From contig AP014633.1 of assembly GCA_000828835.1 (NCBI GenBank), forward strand, positions 1,612,001-1,676,000: DNA of 64,000 nt. Direction: 5' to 3'. The notes under the pieces are model-generated. The model ran no database searches, was not told the origin of the DNA, and saw only the letters and a program-made list of their open reading frames with translations. Each line of letters opens with the position of its first letter. Position 1 is the first letter of the stretch. The position numbers and the translations under genes were made by a program. The DNA comes from Thioploca ingrica. Lineage in GTDB: Bacteria; Pseudomonadota; Gammaproteobacteria; Beggiatoales; Beggiatoaceae. Below, piece after piece: positions 17,535 through 28,481 of the stretch.

Positions 17535-20343
17535 AGCGGCGTTGTTCACCCTGACCAATGACATTGTCGACACAACGTCCACATAATTGTGGATGTTCCG
17601 TGTGAGTTCCCACGTCTTCACGATGATGCCAACAACGAATACATTTAGGATGTTGCGAGGGAGTCACTTGTAACCAAAATTCATTTCCCGCTACTGCTGA
17701 TTCTGGCTTATTATTTATTGGGTGAATCCGGGCATAAGAGGTAATCAATACAAAGCGGAGTTCATCGTCCAATGCCGCTAATTGAGTATAAAGAGGATTG
17801 TCACAATAAATGTCGACTTCGGCATCTAAGGAGGAACCAATGGCTTCCGCTATGCGTAACTTTTCTAATTCTTTATTAACGATCTCACGGAGAGTAAAAA
17901 TTTTTTCCCAGGGTTCGGCGGCAGAATTAGCGAATAAGCCAGGGTACCAAGACATTTCCAGTAATACGGATTTCCCTCGTTGACCGGGTAGGTATTGCCA
18001 AATATCCTCGGCGGTAAAACTGAGAATAGGGGCTAACCAGCGAACTAAAGCTTCAGCAATATGATATAACGCCGTCTGCGCGGAACGACGCGCTAAGCTA
18101 TTCGTTTGGCAGGTATATTGGCGATCTTTAATAATATCGAGGTAAAGACTACCCATATCCACTGCACAGAAATGATGGATTTTTTGATAAACCACATGGA
18201 ATAAGTAGGCATCATAAGCGTTGATAAGCTGTTGTTGTAATTGCCAAGCGCGATCGACTGCCCAACGATCTAGGCTTAACATCTGTTCTGGTGCGATACA
18301 GTCAGTGGCTGGATTGAAACCATGCAGATTGGCTAATAAAAAGCGGGCGGTATTGCGTAAGCGCCGATAGGCTTCAGCAACTCGTTTGAGAATTTCTGCT
18401 GAGACCGTGATTTCACCTCGATAATCAGTAGCGGCTACCCAAAGACGTAAAATATCGGTTCCAAAAGTCTTAATCACTTCTTGGGGTGCGATAACATTAC
18501 CCAAGGATTTAGCCATCTTTCTACCTTGAGCGTCTACGGTAAAACCATGAGTCAAAACTGCTTTATAGGGTGCTGCCCCCGCTCGCATTGCAACTGAAGC
18601 CAGCAGTGAGGATTGAAACCAGCCGCGATGTTGGTCCGAACCTTCTAAATATAAGTCTGCGGGTACCTGTAATTGGGGATGAGTTTCTAAAATAGTGGCA
18701 TGGGTCACGCCAGAATCAAACCAAACATCCAAGGTATCAGTGATTTTTTCATAATCAGTGGCTTCTGCGCCCAATAATTCTTTTGCTGAGAGTTCAAACC
18801 AAGCATCAATGCCAGTTTGCTCTACTCGTTGCGCCACCGTTTCGATTAATTCGGGAGTACGGGGGTGTAAAGTACCGGTGGTTTTATGAATAAATAAAGG
18901 CATCGGCACACCCCAATTGCGTTGCCGGGAAATACACCAATCCGGGCGATTAGTAACCATGCCTTCAATTCGCTGTTCTCCCCACTCTGGAGTCCACGAG
19001 ACAGTTTTGATAGCGGCTAAGGCTTGTTGACGTAAGTTATGTTTATCCATGCTGATAAACCACTGTGGAGTTGCCCGAAAAATGATGGGAGTTTTGTGAC
19101 GCCAACAATGAGGATAGCTGTGACGAATTCGACGTTCATGAAGTAATTTGCCTTGAGCTTTCAGGATTTCTATAACGTGTTCATTGGCTTTGAAAACATT
19201 TTCGCCGGCAAAAAATTCCGTAGTGGGCAAAAAGCGACCATCACCATCGACCGGATTATCCACCGGTAACCCATAACGACTTCCAATCACATAGTCTTCT
19301 TGCCCATGTCCAGGCGCAGTATGAACCGCACCGGTGCCCGCTTCAGTCGTCACATGTTCACCGAGAATGAGAGGAACTTGGCGATGGTAGAAGGGATGTT
19401 GTAATTGTAATCCTTCGAGATCTTTACCTAGGCAATAAGCGACGACATGATAATGTTCGACACCATATCGAAATAGGGTATCTCTGAGTAAGGCTTCAGC
19501 AATAATAAGACGTTCAGTACCATATTGACCTTCTTGGCATTGCACCACGGAATACTCTAAATTAGGATGAAGTGCAACTGCTTGATTAGCGGGTAAAGTC
19601 CAAGGCGTTGTTGTCCAAATAACGATGGAGAGCGGACCAGAACCCACTCGATCCGGAGCATGATGGCAACGCGCTAGTAGAGCAGATTCATCCAGGACGG
19701 AAAAGCGAACATCGATAGCAATGGAATCTTTTTCCTCATATTCTACTTCGGCTTCGGCTAAAGCTGAACCACAATCGGTGCACCAATGAACGGGTTTAAA
19801 ACCTTTATCAACGTGTCCGGCAGCAATAATACGCCCTAATGCCCGAATGATGTTGGCTTCAGTGCGATAATCCATGGTTAAATAGGAATTATCCCAATCC
19901 CCAATAATACCTAATCTTTTAAAATCAATACGTTGTCTTTCTATTTGCCGCTGGGCATAATGACGACAGGCTTGACGAAAATCATGGGCATTGACTTCAT
20001 AACCCACTTTACCAAGCTTTTTTTCTACTTCTAATTCAATCGGTAACCCGTGGCAATCCCATCCTGGGACGTAAGGCGCATTAAAGCCACTGAGCGTTCG
20101 GGCTTTAACGATAATATCTTTAAGAATTTTATTAACCGCATGACCAATATGAATATCACCATTGGCATAGGGCGGACCATCATGCAAAATAAAAACGGGG
20201 TGTTTTTGCCCTTGTTGTCTTAACTGTTGATATAGATTGAGTTCTTCCCACCGCTGTAAGATTAACGGTTCGCGTTGAGGTAAATTGCCTCGCATTGGGA
20301 AATCAGTTTGAGGTAGATTTAAAGTATCTTTATATTCGCTCAC
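17527..20343 (-). CDS. ileS: Isoleucyl-tRNA synthetase
   Basis: Class I aminoacyl-tRNA synthetase that charges tRNA-Ile and edits valine. HIGH is at residues 65-68 ([10 protein letters not shown]); the KMSKS loop reads KMAKS near residue 610, a conservative variant. The editing (CP1) domain contains TTPWTLPAN, and a C-terminal zinc ribbon has CIRCW and CGRCVDN. The length of 938 residues matches the bacterial IleS1 type. The start is GTG at 20343, preceded by a purine-rich aagaga. lspA overlaps the 3' end. The usual upstream ribF is not present. Confidence 0.97.
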   Translation of the reverse strand: MSEYKDTLNLPQTDFPMRGNLPQREPLILQRWEELNLYQQLRQQGQKHPVFILHDGPPYANGDIHIGHAVNKILKDIIVKARTLSGFNAPYVPGWDCHGLPIELEVEKKLGKVGYEVNAHDFRQACRHYAQRQIERQRIDFKRLGIIGDWDNSYLTMDYRTEANIIRALGRIIAAGHVDKGFKPVHWCTDCGSALAEAEVEYEEKDSIAIDVRFSVLDESALLARCHHAPDRVGSGPLSIVIWTTTPWTLPANQAVALHPNLEYSVVQCQEGQYGTERLIIAEALLRDTLFRYGVEHYHVVAYCLGKDLEGLQLQHPFYHRQVPLILGEHVTTEAGTGAVHTAPGHGQEDYVIGSRYGLPVDNPVDGDGRFLPTTEFFAGENVFKANEHVIEILKAQGKLLHERRIRHSYPHCWRHKTPIIFRATPQWFISMDKHNLRQQALAAIKTVSWTPEWGEQRIEGMVTNRPDWCISRQRNWGVPMPLFIHKTTGTLHPRTPELIETVAQRVEQTGIDAWFELSAKELLGAEATDYEKITDTLDVWFDSGVTHATILETHPQLQVPADLYLEGSDQHRGWFQSSLLASVAMRAGAAPYKAVLTHGFTVDAQGRKMAKSLGNVIAPQEVIKTFGTDILRLWVAATDYRGEITVSAEILKRVAEAYRRLRNTARFLLANLHGFNPATDCIAPEQMLSLDRWAVDRAWQLQQQLINAYDAYLFHVVYQKIHHFCAVDMGSLYLDIIKDRQYTCQTNSLARRSAQTALYHIAEALVRWLAPILSFTAEDIWQYLPGQRGKSVLLEMSWYPGLFANSAAEPWEKIFTLREIVNKELEKLRIAEAIGSSLDAEVDIYCDNPLYTQLAALDDELRFVLITSYARIHPINNKPESAVAGNEFWLQVTPSQHPKCIRCWHHREDVGTHTEHPQLCGRCVDNVIGQGEQRRYA

Positions 20344-20842
20344 AGTATTCTCTTGAAATCAAGACTTAATGTTGTCCAAAATTGAATTCCTCCCTATTTT
20401 GCAAATATTGTGGTCTTTTTCAGAGGAAAACACTTCTGGATAACGATAGAGTTCTGGGATATTTAGTTAATGACTAGTGGTATTGTAAAACATGTGCTAA
20501 CACTTGCCTACCTTGTTAAATGAATATTAATTAAAATCAAGATTCTAATTCTAGTAGAACCCACAATAGCTTGAATAAAAAACGCAGCCGCACGTAAAAC
20601 CTCAAACAGTTGCTCAGGTACTTAACTTATCTTCAAGCGATTGTCGTGAACTCACCCACTTACCAGCCAGAATCTTGCAAAAAGAACTAGCCTGTGTTAA
20701 CGTTCGCCTTTTAATTTTTTACGGCATTGATTAATCTCAATTATTTCCGCCGAATTCTAACTTAATTATCATTAAAATAATCCGTAATGACATCGACATA
20801 ATTAATAATCGATAACTCACAACAGAATATATTATTTTTATC
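20344..20842. other. Divergent intergenic region between ileS and secA
   Basis: This 499-base AT-rich stretch must contain promoters for both ileS (minus) and secA (plus), but none can be placed with confidence. No member of the repeat family and no RNA gene is recognised. A short minus-strand frame around 20520-20640 looks faintly protein-like but lacks a start and any recognisable family. Confidence 0.4.
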
Positions 20843-23575
20843 ATGTTCAGTAACTTCCTTACTAAAATTTTTGGTAGTCGCAATGATCGGCTAATTAAAC
20901 GCATGTTTAAGAATGTTAATCAAATTAATGCGTTAGAACCGAGCTTTACAAATTTGACTGATCATGAATTGCGAAGCAAGACCGACGTGCTTCGCCAGCG
21001 GTTACAAGCCGGTGCTACGGTAGAAGAATTACTTCCGGAAGCCTTTGCTACCGTGAGAGAAACCGGGAAGCGCTTATTAAATATGCGCCATTTTGATGTA
21101 CAATTAATTGGAGGTATGGTACTGCATCAGGGTAAAATTGCCGAAATGCGTACTGGCGAAGGTAAAACACTGGTTGCCACCTTAGCGGCTTATCTCAATG
21201 CCCTTTCTGGAAAAGGGGTTCATATTATCACCGTCAATGATTACTTAGCTCGTCGCGATGCTGAATGGATGGGACGTATTTATGAATTCTTAGGAATGAC
21301 CACTGGCGTAGTGATTGCCAATATGAACTCTGAGCAAAAACGGGCCGCTTATGCCGCTGATATTACTTATGGGACTAATAATGAATTTGGCTTTGATTAC
21401 CTGCGTGACAACATGGCTTTTAGTAAAGAAGACCGTGTTCAGCGCCAGTTACATTTTGCGATTATCGATGAAGTCGATTCGATTCTTATTGACGAAGCCC
21501 GAACGCCACTGATCATTTCTGGACCCACGGATGATAATTCTGATTTATATCGCCGAATTAATGAGATTATTCCTCGACTTAAGCCACAAGCACGCGAAAC
21601 CGGCAAAGATGAGGAAATTGAAGTCCCCGGTGACTATTTTGTCGATGAAAAAAGTAAACAAGTCGTGTTAAGTGAAGAAGGACATCAACATGTGGAAGAA
21701 TTTCTGGTTAAAGAAGGAATTCTGAAACCCGGTGATAGTTTATATGATGTCATCAATATTAGCTTGATGCACCATGTTTATGCCGCGTTGCGTGCGCATA
21801 CTTTATTCCAACGGGATGTCGAATATATCGTTAAAGATAATCAAATTGTTATTGTCGATGAATTTACCGGACGACAAATGCCCGGACGGCGCTGGTCAGA
21901 AGGGCTACATCAAGCAGTAGAAGCCAAAGAAAATGTCGTGATTCAAAATGAAAATCAAACTTTAGCCTCGATTACTTTTCAGAACTTATTTCGGTTGTAT
22001 GGTAAATTAGCCGGCATGACCGGAACCGCCGATACGGAAGCTTATGAATTTCAACAAATTTATGGCTTAGAAGTCGTAGTGATTCCGACTCATAAAACCA
22101 TGATTCGTGACGATAAAGGGGATTTGGTTTATCTGACTAAACGGGAAAAACATAAAGCGATTCTTGATGATATCAAAGATTGTCAAGCGCGGGGTCAACC
22201 CGTGTTAGTGGGAACGACTTCGATTGAAAGTTCTGAATTTATTTCCTCATTATTACACCAAGACAAAATTAAACACCAAGTATTAAATGCCCGCTTTCAT
22301 GAACAAGAAGCACACATTATTGTACATGCCGGTCGTCCGGGTACCGTAACCATTGCAACGAATATGGCCGGTCGTGGTACCGATATCGTCCTGGGCGGTA
22401 ATGTAGAAGCGGAAATTAAAGCGTTAGGCGAAAATCTCGAGCCCACTGAATTAGCCAGATTACGTCAAGAATGGCAAGATCGGCATCAAGCGGTCATTGC
22501 CAGTGGTGGGTTACATATTATTGGGACGGAACGCCATGAATCCCGCCGCATTGATAATCAATTACGCGGTCGGTCTGGACGGCAAGGTGATCCCGGTTCC
22601 AGCCGCTTTTATTTATCTTTAGAAGATAATTTAATGCGCATTTTTGCTTCTGAGCGGGTATCGACTTTAATGCAAAAACTCGGGATGGAAGAAGGGGAAG
22701 CCATTGAACACCCGTGGGTAACCAAAGCCATTGAAAATGCGCAGCGTAAAGTTGAAGGACGCAACTTCGATATTCGCAAACAACTGTTAGAATATGACAA
22801 CATTGCGAATGATCAACGCAAAGTGATTTATGAACAACGCAATGAATTAATGGATACCGATTCCATTGCCGATACCATCCAAGCCATTCGTCATGATGTT
22901 CTCAATGAAGTGATCGATAGCTATATTCCACCGCAGAGTTTAGAAGAATTATGGAATGTACCCAGTTTAGAAGATGCGATTGAACAAGTTTTTGGTTTGC
23001 GCTTACCCATTGCTAAATGGTTAGCTCAAGACGACAATTTACATGAAGAACCGTTACGCCAGAAAATAGAAGAAACCATTGCCGCCGTGTATGCTGAGAA
23101 AGAGCAGCAAGTGGGTTTGGCGGTCATGCGTCATTTTGAAAAAGCGGTGATGTTACAGGTACTCGATAGCCATTGGAAAGAACATTTAGCCGCGATGGAT
23201 TATTTACGGCAGGGTATTCACCTGCGTGGCTACGCACAAAAAAATCCCAAACACGAATATAAACGGGAAGCGTTTGAAATGTTCTCGCAAATGTTGGAAC
23301 AAATTAAACGGGAAGTGGTCAGTATCATCTCTAAAGTCCAAATTCGGGCTGAAGCCGATGTAGCAGCGGTGGAAGCGCAGCGGCGACAACAACGGGCACC
23401 CATGCAGTATCGACATGCACAAGTAGAAGGGTTAACCAATGAATTAGCGGATGAAGAAGAAACGCCCGCACCGAAAGTACCCTTTGTTCGCCAAGGTCGC
23501 AAGATTGGTCGGAATGAACCTTGTCCGTGTGGTTCCGGGAAAAAGTATAAAAATTGTCATGGTCAATTAGAGTAA
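20843..23575 (+). CDS. secA: Preprotein translocase ATPase SecA
   Basis: Peripheral motor ATPase that drives preproteins through SecYEG. Walker A is in [13 protein letters not shown] near residue 102 and the DEAD-like Walker B is [14 protein letters not shown] near residue 210; the [18 protein letters not shown] and [12 protein letters not shown] motor motifs follow. The C-terminus carries a flexible Q/R-rich linker and a zinc-binding [14 protein letters not shown] tail that contacts SecB and lipids. The length of 910 residues is typical. The next gene argJ starts 12 bases after the stop, the order found in many gammaproteobacteria. No obvious secM-like arrest peptide gene precedes it. Confidence 0.98.
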   Translation: MFSNFLTKIFGSRNDRLIKRMFKNVNQINALEPSFTNLTDHELRSKTDVLRQRLQAGATVEELLPEAFATVRETGKRLLNMRHFDVQLIGGMVLHQGKIAEMRTGEGKTLVATLAAYLNALSGKGVHIITVNDYLARRDAEWMGRIYEFLGMTTGVVIANMNSEQKRAAYAADITYGTNNEFGFDYLRDNMAFSKEDRVQRQLHFAIIDEVDSILIDEARTPLIISGPTDDNSDLYRRINEIIPRLKPQARETGKDEEIEVPGDYFVDEKSKQVVLSEEGHQHVEEFLVKEGILKPGDSLYDVINISLMHHVYAALRAHTLFQRDVEYIVKDNQIVIVDEFTGRQMPGRRWSEGLHQAVEAKENVVIQNENQTLASITFQNLFRLYGKLAGMTGTADTEAYEFQQIYGLEVVVIPTHKTMIRDDKGDLVYLTKREKHKAILDDIKDCQARGQPVLVGTTSIESSEFISSLLHQDKIKHQVLNARFHEQEAHIIVHAGRPGTVTIATNMAGRGTDIVLGGNVEAEIKALGENLEPTELARLRQEWQDRHQAVIASGGLHIIGTERHESRRIDNQLRGRSGRQGDPGSSRFYLSLEDNLMRIFASERVSTLMQKLGMEEGEAIEHPWVTKAIENAQRKVEGRNFDIRKQLLEYDNIANDQRKVIYEQRNELMDTDSIADTIQAIRHDVLNEVIDSYIPPQSLEELWNVPSLEDAIEQVFGLRLPIAKWLAQDDNLHEEPLRQKIEETIAAVYAEKEQQVGLAVMRHFEKAVMLQVLDSHWKEHLAAMDYLRQGIHLRGYAQKNPKHEYKREAFEMFSQMLEQIKREVVSIISKVQIRAEADVAAVEAQRRQQRAPMQYRHAQVEGLTNELADEEETPAPKVPFVRQGRKIGRNEPCPCGSGKKYKNCHGQLE

Positions 23576-23586
23576 GAATTGAAAAA

Positions 23587-24807
23587 ATGGCTGTTAATTT
23601 ACCCTCGCAATTATCTCCACTGCATCCGATTACTGGCATCAAGGTAGGTACCACCTGTGCCCAAATCAAACCAGTACAACGTGATGATTTAACTTTATTT
23701 GAACTCGCTCCAACCAGCAATTGTGCCGCAGTATTTACTCGCAATGCCTTTTGCGCCGCACCAGTGGTCTTGGCTCGACAACACTTAACGACGACCCCTC
23801 CCCGTTTTTTATTAATTAATTCCGGGAACGCCAATGCCGGTACCGGCGAACGTGGTTTACAGAATGCTTTAGCTTGTTGCCAACGGGTCTCGCAATTAAG
23901 CGGGTGTTTAGTGAAGGAAGTGTTACCTTTTTCGACGGGTGTCATTGGTGTACCTCTACCGGTAGACAAAATTCAAGCGGCTTTACCGTCAGCTTTAGCC
24001 AATTTGGATGCGCATCATTGGAACCAAGCCGCCCAGGCTATTATGACGACCGACACGGTACCGAAAGGCATATCAATCCAACGTACCCTTGCCGGAAAAA
24101 CCGTTCACCTGACGGCTATTGCTAAAGGGGCTGGAATGATAAAGCCGAATATGGCAACGCTGTTAGCTTTCATAGCAACTGATGCGGTGGTACCCCAGTC
24201 GATATTACAAACGGGTCTTAACCAAGCCGTTGAATGTAGCTTTAATCGCATTACTGTTGATGGTGATACTTCCACTAATGATGCTTGTGTACTGGTTGCC
24301 ACGGGACAAGGGCAACTGACCATCGATAACCTTGAACACCCCGCTTTTAAGCCATTCTGTCAAGCCCTCACTGAAGTTTGCTTATATTTGGCACAAGCGA
24401 TCATCCGAGATGGCGAAGGTGCTACTAAGTTTATTACCATCACGGTAGCACAAGGCGCTTCTACACAAGAATGTCTTGATGTCGCCTATGCGATTGCGCA
24501 TTCACCACTGGTGAAAACCGCTTTCTTTGCCAGTGATGCGAATTGGGGACGTATCTTAGCTGCGGTCGGTCGTGCTGGTCTAGCTGATTTAAATATCAAC
24601 ACGGTCCAAATTGATCTCAATCAAGTCGCTATTGTCCGCCAAGGTGGTGTAGCTCAGGATTATACTGAAGAACAAGGTCAACAAGTCATGGCACAACCCG
24701 AAATTCAAATTCGGATATTATTAGGTCGTGGTCATGACCAGGAAACGATTTTTACTTGCGATTTATCTCACGATTATGTGCGTATTAATGCTGAATATCG
24801 GACTTGA
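23587..24807 (+). CDS. argJ: Glutamate N-acetyltransferase / ornithine acetyltransferase
   Basis: Arginine-biosynthesis enzyme that transfers the acetyl group from N-acetylornithine to glutamate, and may also use acetyl-CoA. The precursor self-cleaves into two chains at the Ala-Thr bond in KPNMATLLAF; Thr191 becomes the nucleophile. Supporting motifs are the oxyanion-hole TGVIG near residue 118 and the substrate-binding KGAGMIKPN. I chose the ATG at 23587 over an upstream in-frame start that lies within secA. The position after secA and before the Nudix/ThiE fusion is conserved in gammaproteobacteria. Whether it is mono- or bifunctional cannot be read from the sequence. Confidence 0.95.
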   Translation: MAVNLPSQLSPLHPITGIKVGTTCAQIKPVQRDDLTLFELAPTSNCAAVFTRNAFCAAPVVLARQHLTTTPPRFLLINSGNANAGTGERGLQNALACCQRVSQLSGCLVKEVLPFSTGVIGVPLPVDKIQAALPSALANLDAHHWNQAAQAIMTTDTVPKGISIQRTLAGKTVHLTAIAKGAGMIKPNMATLLAFIATDAVVPQSILQTGLNQAVECSFNRITVDGDTSTNDACVLVATGQGQLTIDNLEHPAFKPFCQALTEVCLYLAQAIIRDGEGATKFITITVAQGASTQECLDVAYAIAHSPLVKTAFFASDANWGRILAAVGRAGLADLNINTVQIDLNQVAIVRQGGVAQDYTEEQGQQVMAQPEIQIRILLGRGHDQETIFTCDLSHDYVRINAEYRT

Positions 24808-24820
24808 TCTAACCATCAAA

Positions 24821-24841
24821 CCTCGGTTTGATAAACTGAGG
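24821..24841 (+). promoter_or_regulatory. Hairpin overlapping the ribosome-binding site of the Nudix/ThiE gene
   Basis: cctcggttt (24821-24829) pairs with aaactgagg (24833-24841), with one G-U pair and a three-base loop. The right arm contains part of the tgaggag Shine-Dalgarno sequence that precedes the ATG at 24853. The hairpin could make initiation depend on ribosomes finishing argJ; this is inference. Confidence 0.4.
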
Positions 24842-24852
24842 AGAGTGAGCTA

Positions 24853-25818
24853 ATGGATAATATTCAAGCAATGCAAGAAGAAGTGGTAGTGGGAGTAGTT
24901 CACAACCTAGTTGGTGAGGTATTAATTACCCGTCGTCCGAATCATGTTCATCAAGGTGGTTTATGGGAATTTCCCGGGGGCAAATGTGAACTCGGCGAAT
25001 CCATTGAAGAAGCCTTAAGACGAGAATTGAAAGAAGAATTAGATATTACCGTTCAACAAGCACGACCGTTGATTCGCATTACCCATACTTATCCGGATAA
25101 AAAAGTACTGTTAGATGTATGGCAAGTTGAACAATGGCGTGGTAAAGAATTGGGGCAAGAAGGGCAAGCGGTTCAATGGTGTGCACACCGTGATTTAACT
25201 CATTATCGCTTCCCGGTGGCGGATTCTCCGATTATAGCGGCTATCCGACTCCCCTCATTGTATTTAATCACCCCGGAACCCTCTTCTGCTCAAGATAATC
25301 ATTTTTTCTATCAATTAGAAGCTTGTTTGGATAAAGGTATCTCCTTGGTGCAATTGCGTGCGAGAAGTTTAGCTGAAGATGATTTTTGCCATTGTGCTGA
25401 AAAAGCTTTAACCGTTTGTAATCGTTATGCTGCTCCATTGCTGGTCAATGCTACCCCAGAAATCGCTTTATCGGTGGGTGCCAGCGGCGTTCATCTGAGT
25501 AGTGAACGGTTGTTAAATTGTATCCAACGCCCATTAAGTCATGAATTATGGGTAGCCGCTTCCTGTCACTCTTTAGAAGAAATTCTCCAAACCAATTTAA
25601 TCGGCGTTGATTTCATTGTGCTCAGTCCGGTACGAAATTCAGTTTCTCACCCCAGTACCCCACCGTTAGGATGGTTTGAATTTTTTCAACTGACCGAACA
25701 GGCTGATTGTCCAGTCTACGCTTTGGGTGGAATGAGAGTGGAAGATACTTTAATGGCTTGGTCACACGGTGCTCAAGGAATCGCGGCGATTCGCGGTTTG
25801 TGGGAGCAAGAAGTGTAA
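24853..25818 (+). CDS. Nudix hydrolase fused to ThiE/TenI-like domain
   Basis: Fusion seen in many gammaproteobacteria. The N-terminal Nudix domain (residues about 8-130) has a full Nudix box GGKCELGESIEEALRRELKEEL and resembles MutT, which removes oxidised nucleotides such as 8-oxo-dGTP. The C-terminal domain (about 135-320) has thiamine-phosphate-synthase-like features: LYLITPE, VQLRARS, GVHLSSE, LSPVRNSVSHP and YALGGM. The usual ThiE phosphate and metal residues cannot all be confirmed, so the second domain may instead be TenI-like or regulatory. The gene follows argJ by 45 bases and is probably in the secA operon. A hairpin covers its ribosome-binding site. Confidence 0.9.
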   Translation: MDNIQAMQEEVVVGVVHNLVGEVLITRRPNHVHQGGLWEFPGGKCELGESIEEALRRELKEELDITVQQARPLIRITHTYPDKKVLLDVWQVEQWRGKELGQEGQAVQWCAHRDLTHYRFPVADSPIIAAIRLPSLYLITPEPSSAQDNHFFYQLEACLDKGISLVQLRARSLAEDDFCHCAEKALTVCNRYAAPLLVNATPEIALSVGASGVHLSSERLLNCIQRPLSHELWVAASCHSLEEILQTNLIGVDFIVLSPVRNSVSHPSTPPLGWFEFFQLTEQADCPVYALGGMRVEDTLMAWSHGAQGIAAIRGLWEQEV

Positions 25819-25822
25819 CGGT

Positions 25823-26161
25823 TCATTCCGTAGAGATAACGCGATAATGTAAAGCTAACCATACCGTTGGTTGCGATGAATCAGTCCATTCGACACGGTG
25901 CCGCTGATGAGCTTTAATATGAATATAATCACCGGGATGTAGCACACGGATAATGTTCTCCTCTGCGAATAACAAACCGGCAGAACCGCTTAATAAAATG
26001 ACCCACTCATCCTGTTCCTGGTCATACCATTGACCTGCCGGGGTTGCTTGACCGGTCGAAACAATTCGCTCCAGCGTAAAATGAGTATGAGTGAGTAATT
26101 TTTCTATAATCTCTTGTTCTGATTGAATTAAACTAGCAAAAATAGAGTTGATTTTGAGCAC
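25823..26161 (-). CDS. Cupin-domain protein
   Basis: Single-domain cupin of 112 residues; function unknown. The central beta-barrel strands show WVILLSGSAGLLFAEE (cupin motif 1 without a strong HxH) and LHPGDYIHIKAHQRHRVEW (motif 2, with HIKAHQRHRV). Metal binding is plausible through the histidines of the second motif and a glutamate of the first. The start is GTG at 26161 with a weak purine run upstream. The gene converges on the Nudix/ThiE gene with only four bases between stops. Similar small cupins are often annotated as phosphoribosylaminoimidazole- or mannose-6-phosphate-isomerase-like; nothing here distinguishes these. Confidence 0.78.
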   Translation of the reverse strand: MLKINSIFASLIQSEQEIIEKLLTHTHFTLERIVSTGQATPAGQWYDQEQDEWVILLSGSAGLLFAEENIIRVLHPGDYIHIKAHQRHRVEWTDSSQPTVWLALHYRVISTE

Positions 26162-26299
26162 TTTCTAGTACCATTTCGTTACAAAAATTGATTTCGTATG
26201 AACTTATACACCCTACTTAGGCAGAGTTGGGAGTGGTTGTAAACCTTCCGTTTCTTTAGCTAGGTACATTCTCAACCATTTGTTTAACAGGCGCACCAG

Positions 26300-27307
26300 A
26301 TGAAAGTATCTTCAAGCATTACCTTATCCATCGTCACGCCGGTATATGCCGGGGCTCCCTATTTGGAAAAATTAGTTGCCCATTTAGCAAAGGTTCGTGA
26401 GCATTGGCTTGCCAAAAACGCGCCGATGGAGTTGTTAGAAGCCATTTTTGTAGATGACTTGGCGATTGACAACTCTCCCCAAATTTTAGATACGTTGGCA
26501 ACCCAATATTCTTGGGTTCGTGTGATTCATTTGTCCAGCAATTTTGGACAACATCCAGCGACGATTGCCGGTATCTTGCATTCATCGGGAGATTGGCTCG
26601 TGACACTAGACGAAGATTTGCAACATCCACCTGATCGCATCGAAGACATGTTGCGTAAAGTAGCCGAAACCCATTGCGACATTGTTTATGCCAACGCCAT
26701 TGGAGATGTGCATGAAAGTTGGTGGCGTGATTGGGGATCGCGGTTTTATAAGCAATTCGTCGCTATCCTTACTGGCAACCAAAATATTCGCTATTTTAAC
26801 AGTTTCCGCCTGCTCCGAGGCAATATTGGCAGGGCAGCAGCGAGTATTTGTAGCCATGAAACCTATTTCGATATTGCGTTGTCCTGGTTTACGCAGCGGA
26901 TTGAACCCTTGTTGATGCCACTCAAAGATCATCGATTCATTGGTAAGAGCAAGAGCGGTTACAATTTTCATAAACTGCTTTCTCACTCCCGGCGATTGTT
27001 GCTCACCACTCATACTAAAATCTTACGATTGGGTGCATTGATTGGTGGAGCGGCGGTCATTATAAGTGTTTTGTACAGCAGTTATGTATTGTTGAAAATG
27101 CTATTTTACCCGGAAACAATTTCGGTCAAAGGATGGACTTCTTTGGTTATGCTAATATCATTTTTTGGTGGATTGATAACTTTCCTGTTGGGTATTCTTT
27201 TGGAATATCTGGCGGTGGTATTATTGCACATTCAGGGCAAGCCAACTTTTTTTGTCGTTGATCGCAACCTGGACGCCATATTGATCGAATATTTTCGGGA
27301 GCATTGA
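26300..27307 (+). CDS. GT2-family glycosyltransferase with C-terminal membrane anchor
   Basis: Probable membrane glycosyltransferase of the GT2 group that acts on polyprenyl-phosphate (GtrB/DPM1/ArnC-like). The N-terminal domain (about residues 8-225) starts SIVTPVYAGAPYL and contains a nucleotide-sugar-binding IFVDDLAIDNS, where VDDGSxDNS is usual, and a DXD-like LDEDLQHPPD. Two membrane segments follow at about 240-262 and 280-310. The gene is directly followed by an SDR reductase at 27309, one base after the stop, so the two are probably co-expressed in modification of a surface glycan. Sugar donor and acceptor are unknown. Confidence 0.88.
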   Translation: MKVSSSITLSIVTPVYAGAPYLEKLVAHLAKVREHWLAKNAPMELLEAIFVDDLAIDNSPQILDTLATQYSWVRVIHLSSNFGQHPATIAGILHSSGDWLVTLDEDLQHPPDRIEDMLRKVAETHCDIVYANAIGDVHESWWRDWGSRFYKQFVAILTGNQNIRYFNSFRLLRGNIGRAAASICSHETYFDIALSWFTQRIEPLLMPLKDHRFIGKSKSGYNFHKLLSHSRRLLLTTHTKILRLGALIGGAAVIISVLYSSYVLLKMLFYPETISVKGWTSLVMLISFFGGLITFLLGILLEYLAVVLLHIQGKPTFFVVDRNLDAILIEYFREH

Positions 27308-27308
27308 C

Positions 27309-28310
27309 GTGGTAGTATTATCCAATTTTGCAGCTCAGAAGGAGCCAGTGGAACCCTGGCGCGTTGTCCTGCTATTTGGTATTGGTCTTATTGGTCAGGC
27401 CGTTTTGGGTGAATTGCTCCGCCGGTCACGGTTTGATATCCAGTTGTGGTTTTACTCCTGGTATGATCCTCAACAACAGCAAGCACAACTCAATAATTTA
27501 CTGACCCAATTACATAACCAAGTGACCTATTCCACCAATGGACGGATTAACCTGATCTGGAGCGCGGGAAAAGGTGGCTTTAGCTCATTGCGGGAAGAAC
27601 TGGCGCAAGAACTAGCAAGTTTCAATCGGGTACTGGAGTGTGCAAAAGAACTCACTAGAATATTTCCCCAAGCGACACATACTTTTCATCTGTTAAGTTC
27701 CGCTGGTGGCTTGTTTGAGGGACAAATCGGTATCGGCCTGAATTCCCTACCGGCTCCACTACGGCCCTACGCGGAACTGAAACTCCACCAGGAAGAGCGC
27801 TTACTTACCCTGCCAGCTCAATTAATTAAGCGAATTTATCGGCCTAGTTCGGTGTATGGCTTTGCTTATGGTGCTCGTAAAGGGCTAATCACTACCTTGA
27901 TCGAAAATGGTTTGGCACAACGGGTATCAAAAATCTTCGGACAGATGGAAACATTACGAGATTATGTGCTATGTGATGATATTGGTCGCTTTATAGCCAA
28001 GCAAATCATTGCTTCCTCCATTGCCTCTAGTACCCCAATTATGATATTGGCTTCGGGTAGGGCCGCAACGATTTCTGAAATTAAGTATCGGATCGAAAAT
28101 GTGCTTGGTCGACATATCTATGTTTATTATCAAGCTGAATCTATTGCTGCCCACAACAGTTACCGTCAGGAAATTTTCCCACCAGGTTGGCAAGCTACTG
28201 ATCTAACTATCGGTATTCGACAGGTTTATCATCAATTAATGAACTCTGCTTGTTCTTCATTATTGACAAAAACTTATTTTAAGTTGCTCTCATTAAAGAG
28301 TGTTAGCTAG
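27309..28310 (+). CDS. NAD-dependent epimerase/dehydratase-like (extended SDR) protein
   Basis: Probable nucleotide-sugar-modifying oxidoreductase. The N-terminal loop FGIGLIG is a Rossmann dinucleotide site (GxGxxG-like). Later motifs include LLSSAGGL (SDR strand 5), the catalytic YAELKLH pattern (YxxxK) and IYRPSSVYG, all typical of extended SDR sugar epimerases. The start is GTG, one base after the glycosyltransferase stop. The length of 333 residues is usual. It could supply or modify a sugar used by the neighbouring transferase; this is inference from spacing. The repeat element at 28372 begins 61 bases after its stop. Confidence 0.85.
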   Translation: MVVLSNFAAQKEPVEPWRVVLLFGIGLIGQAVLGELLRRSRFDIQLWFYSWYDPQQQQAQLNNLLTQLHNQVTYSTNGRINLIWSAGKGGFSSLREELAQELASFNRVLECAKELTRIFPQATHTFHLLSSAGGLFEGQIGIGLNSLPAPLRPYAELKLHQEERLLTLPAQLIKRIYRPSSVYGFAYGARKGLITTLIENGLAQRVSKIFGQMETLRDYVLCDDIGRFIAKQIIASSIASSTPIMILASGRAATISEIKYRIENVLGRHIYVYYQAESIAAHNSYRQEIFPPGWQATDLTIGIRQVYHQLMNSACSSLLTKTYFKLLSLKSVS

Positions 28311-28371
28311 CGTGGCTTGAACTCTGAGCAAGCGTCGGGTCACTACCATTAAACTAAGCCAGCGTAGGAGC

Positions 28372-28478
28372 AATGCCATTAAGTTAAGGGCAGACACGCC
28401 GGTCTGCCCCTATAAAATACCACGTCGGTAGGGGCGATGTGTTCGCCCTAACGCCCAATTGCTTAACTTAATGACATT
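28372..28478. repeat. 107-bp MITE-like element, inverted copy of the one at 2449
   Basis: The left end aatgccattaagttaag (28372-28388) is identical to that of the element at 2449. The right end cttaacttaatgacatt (28462-28478) pairs with it with one mismatch. The interior is in the opposite orientation to the copy at 2449: gggcagacacgccggtctgc first, then gtaggggcgatgtgttcgcc. It separates the SDR gene from the convergent ATPase and ends three bases before the ATPase stop codon. Confidence 0.8.
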
Positions 28479-28481
28479 GCT

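Noticed and set aside
20520-20640. Short minus-strand protein-like stretch before secA
   Set aside because: No start, no ribosome site and no family; likely chance.
23331-23969. Long minus-strand frame overlapping secA and argJ
   Set aside because: It lies antisense to two strongly supported genes and has no recognisable family.
26334-27013. Minus-strand frames within the glycosyltransferase gene
   Set aside because: They are antisense shadows; the plus-strand GT2 gene has clear motifs.
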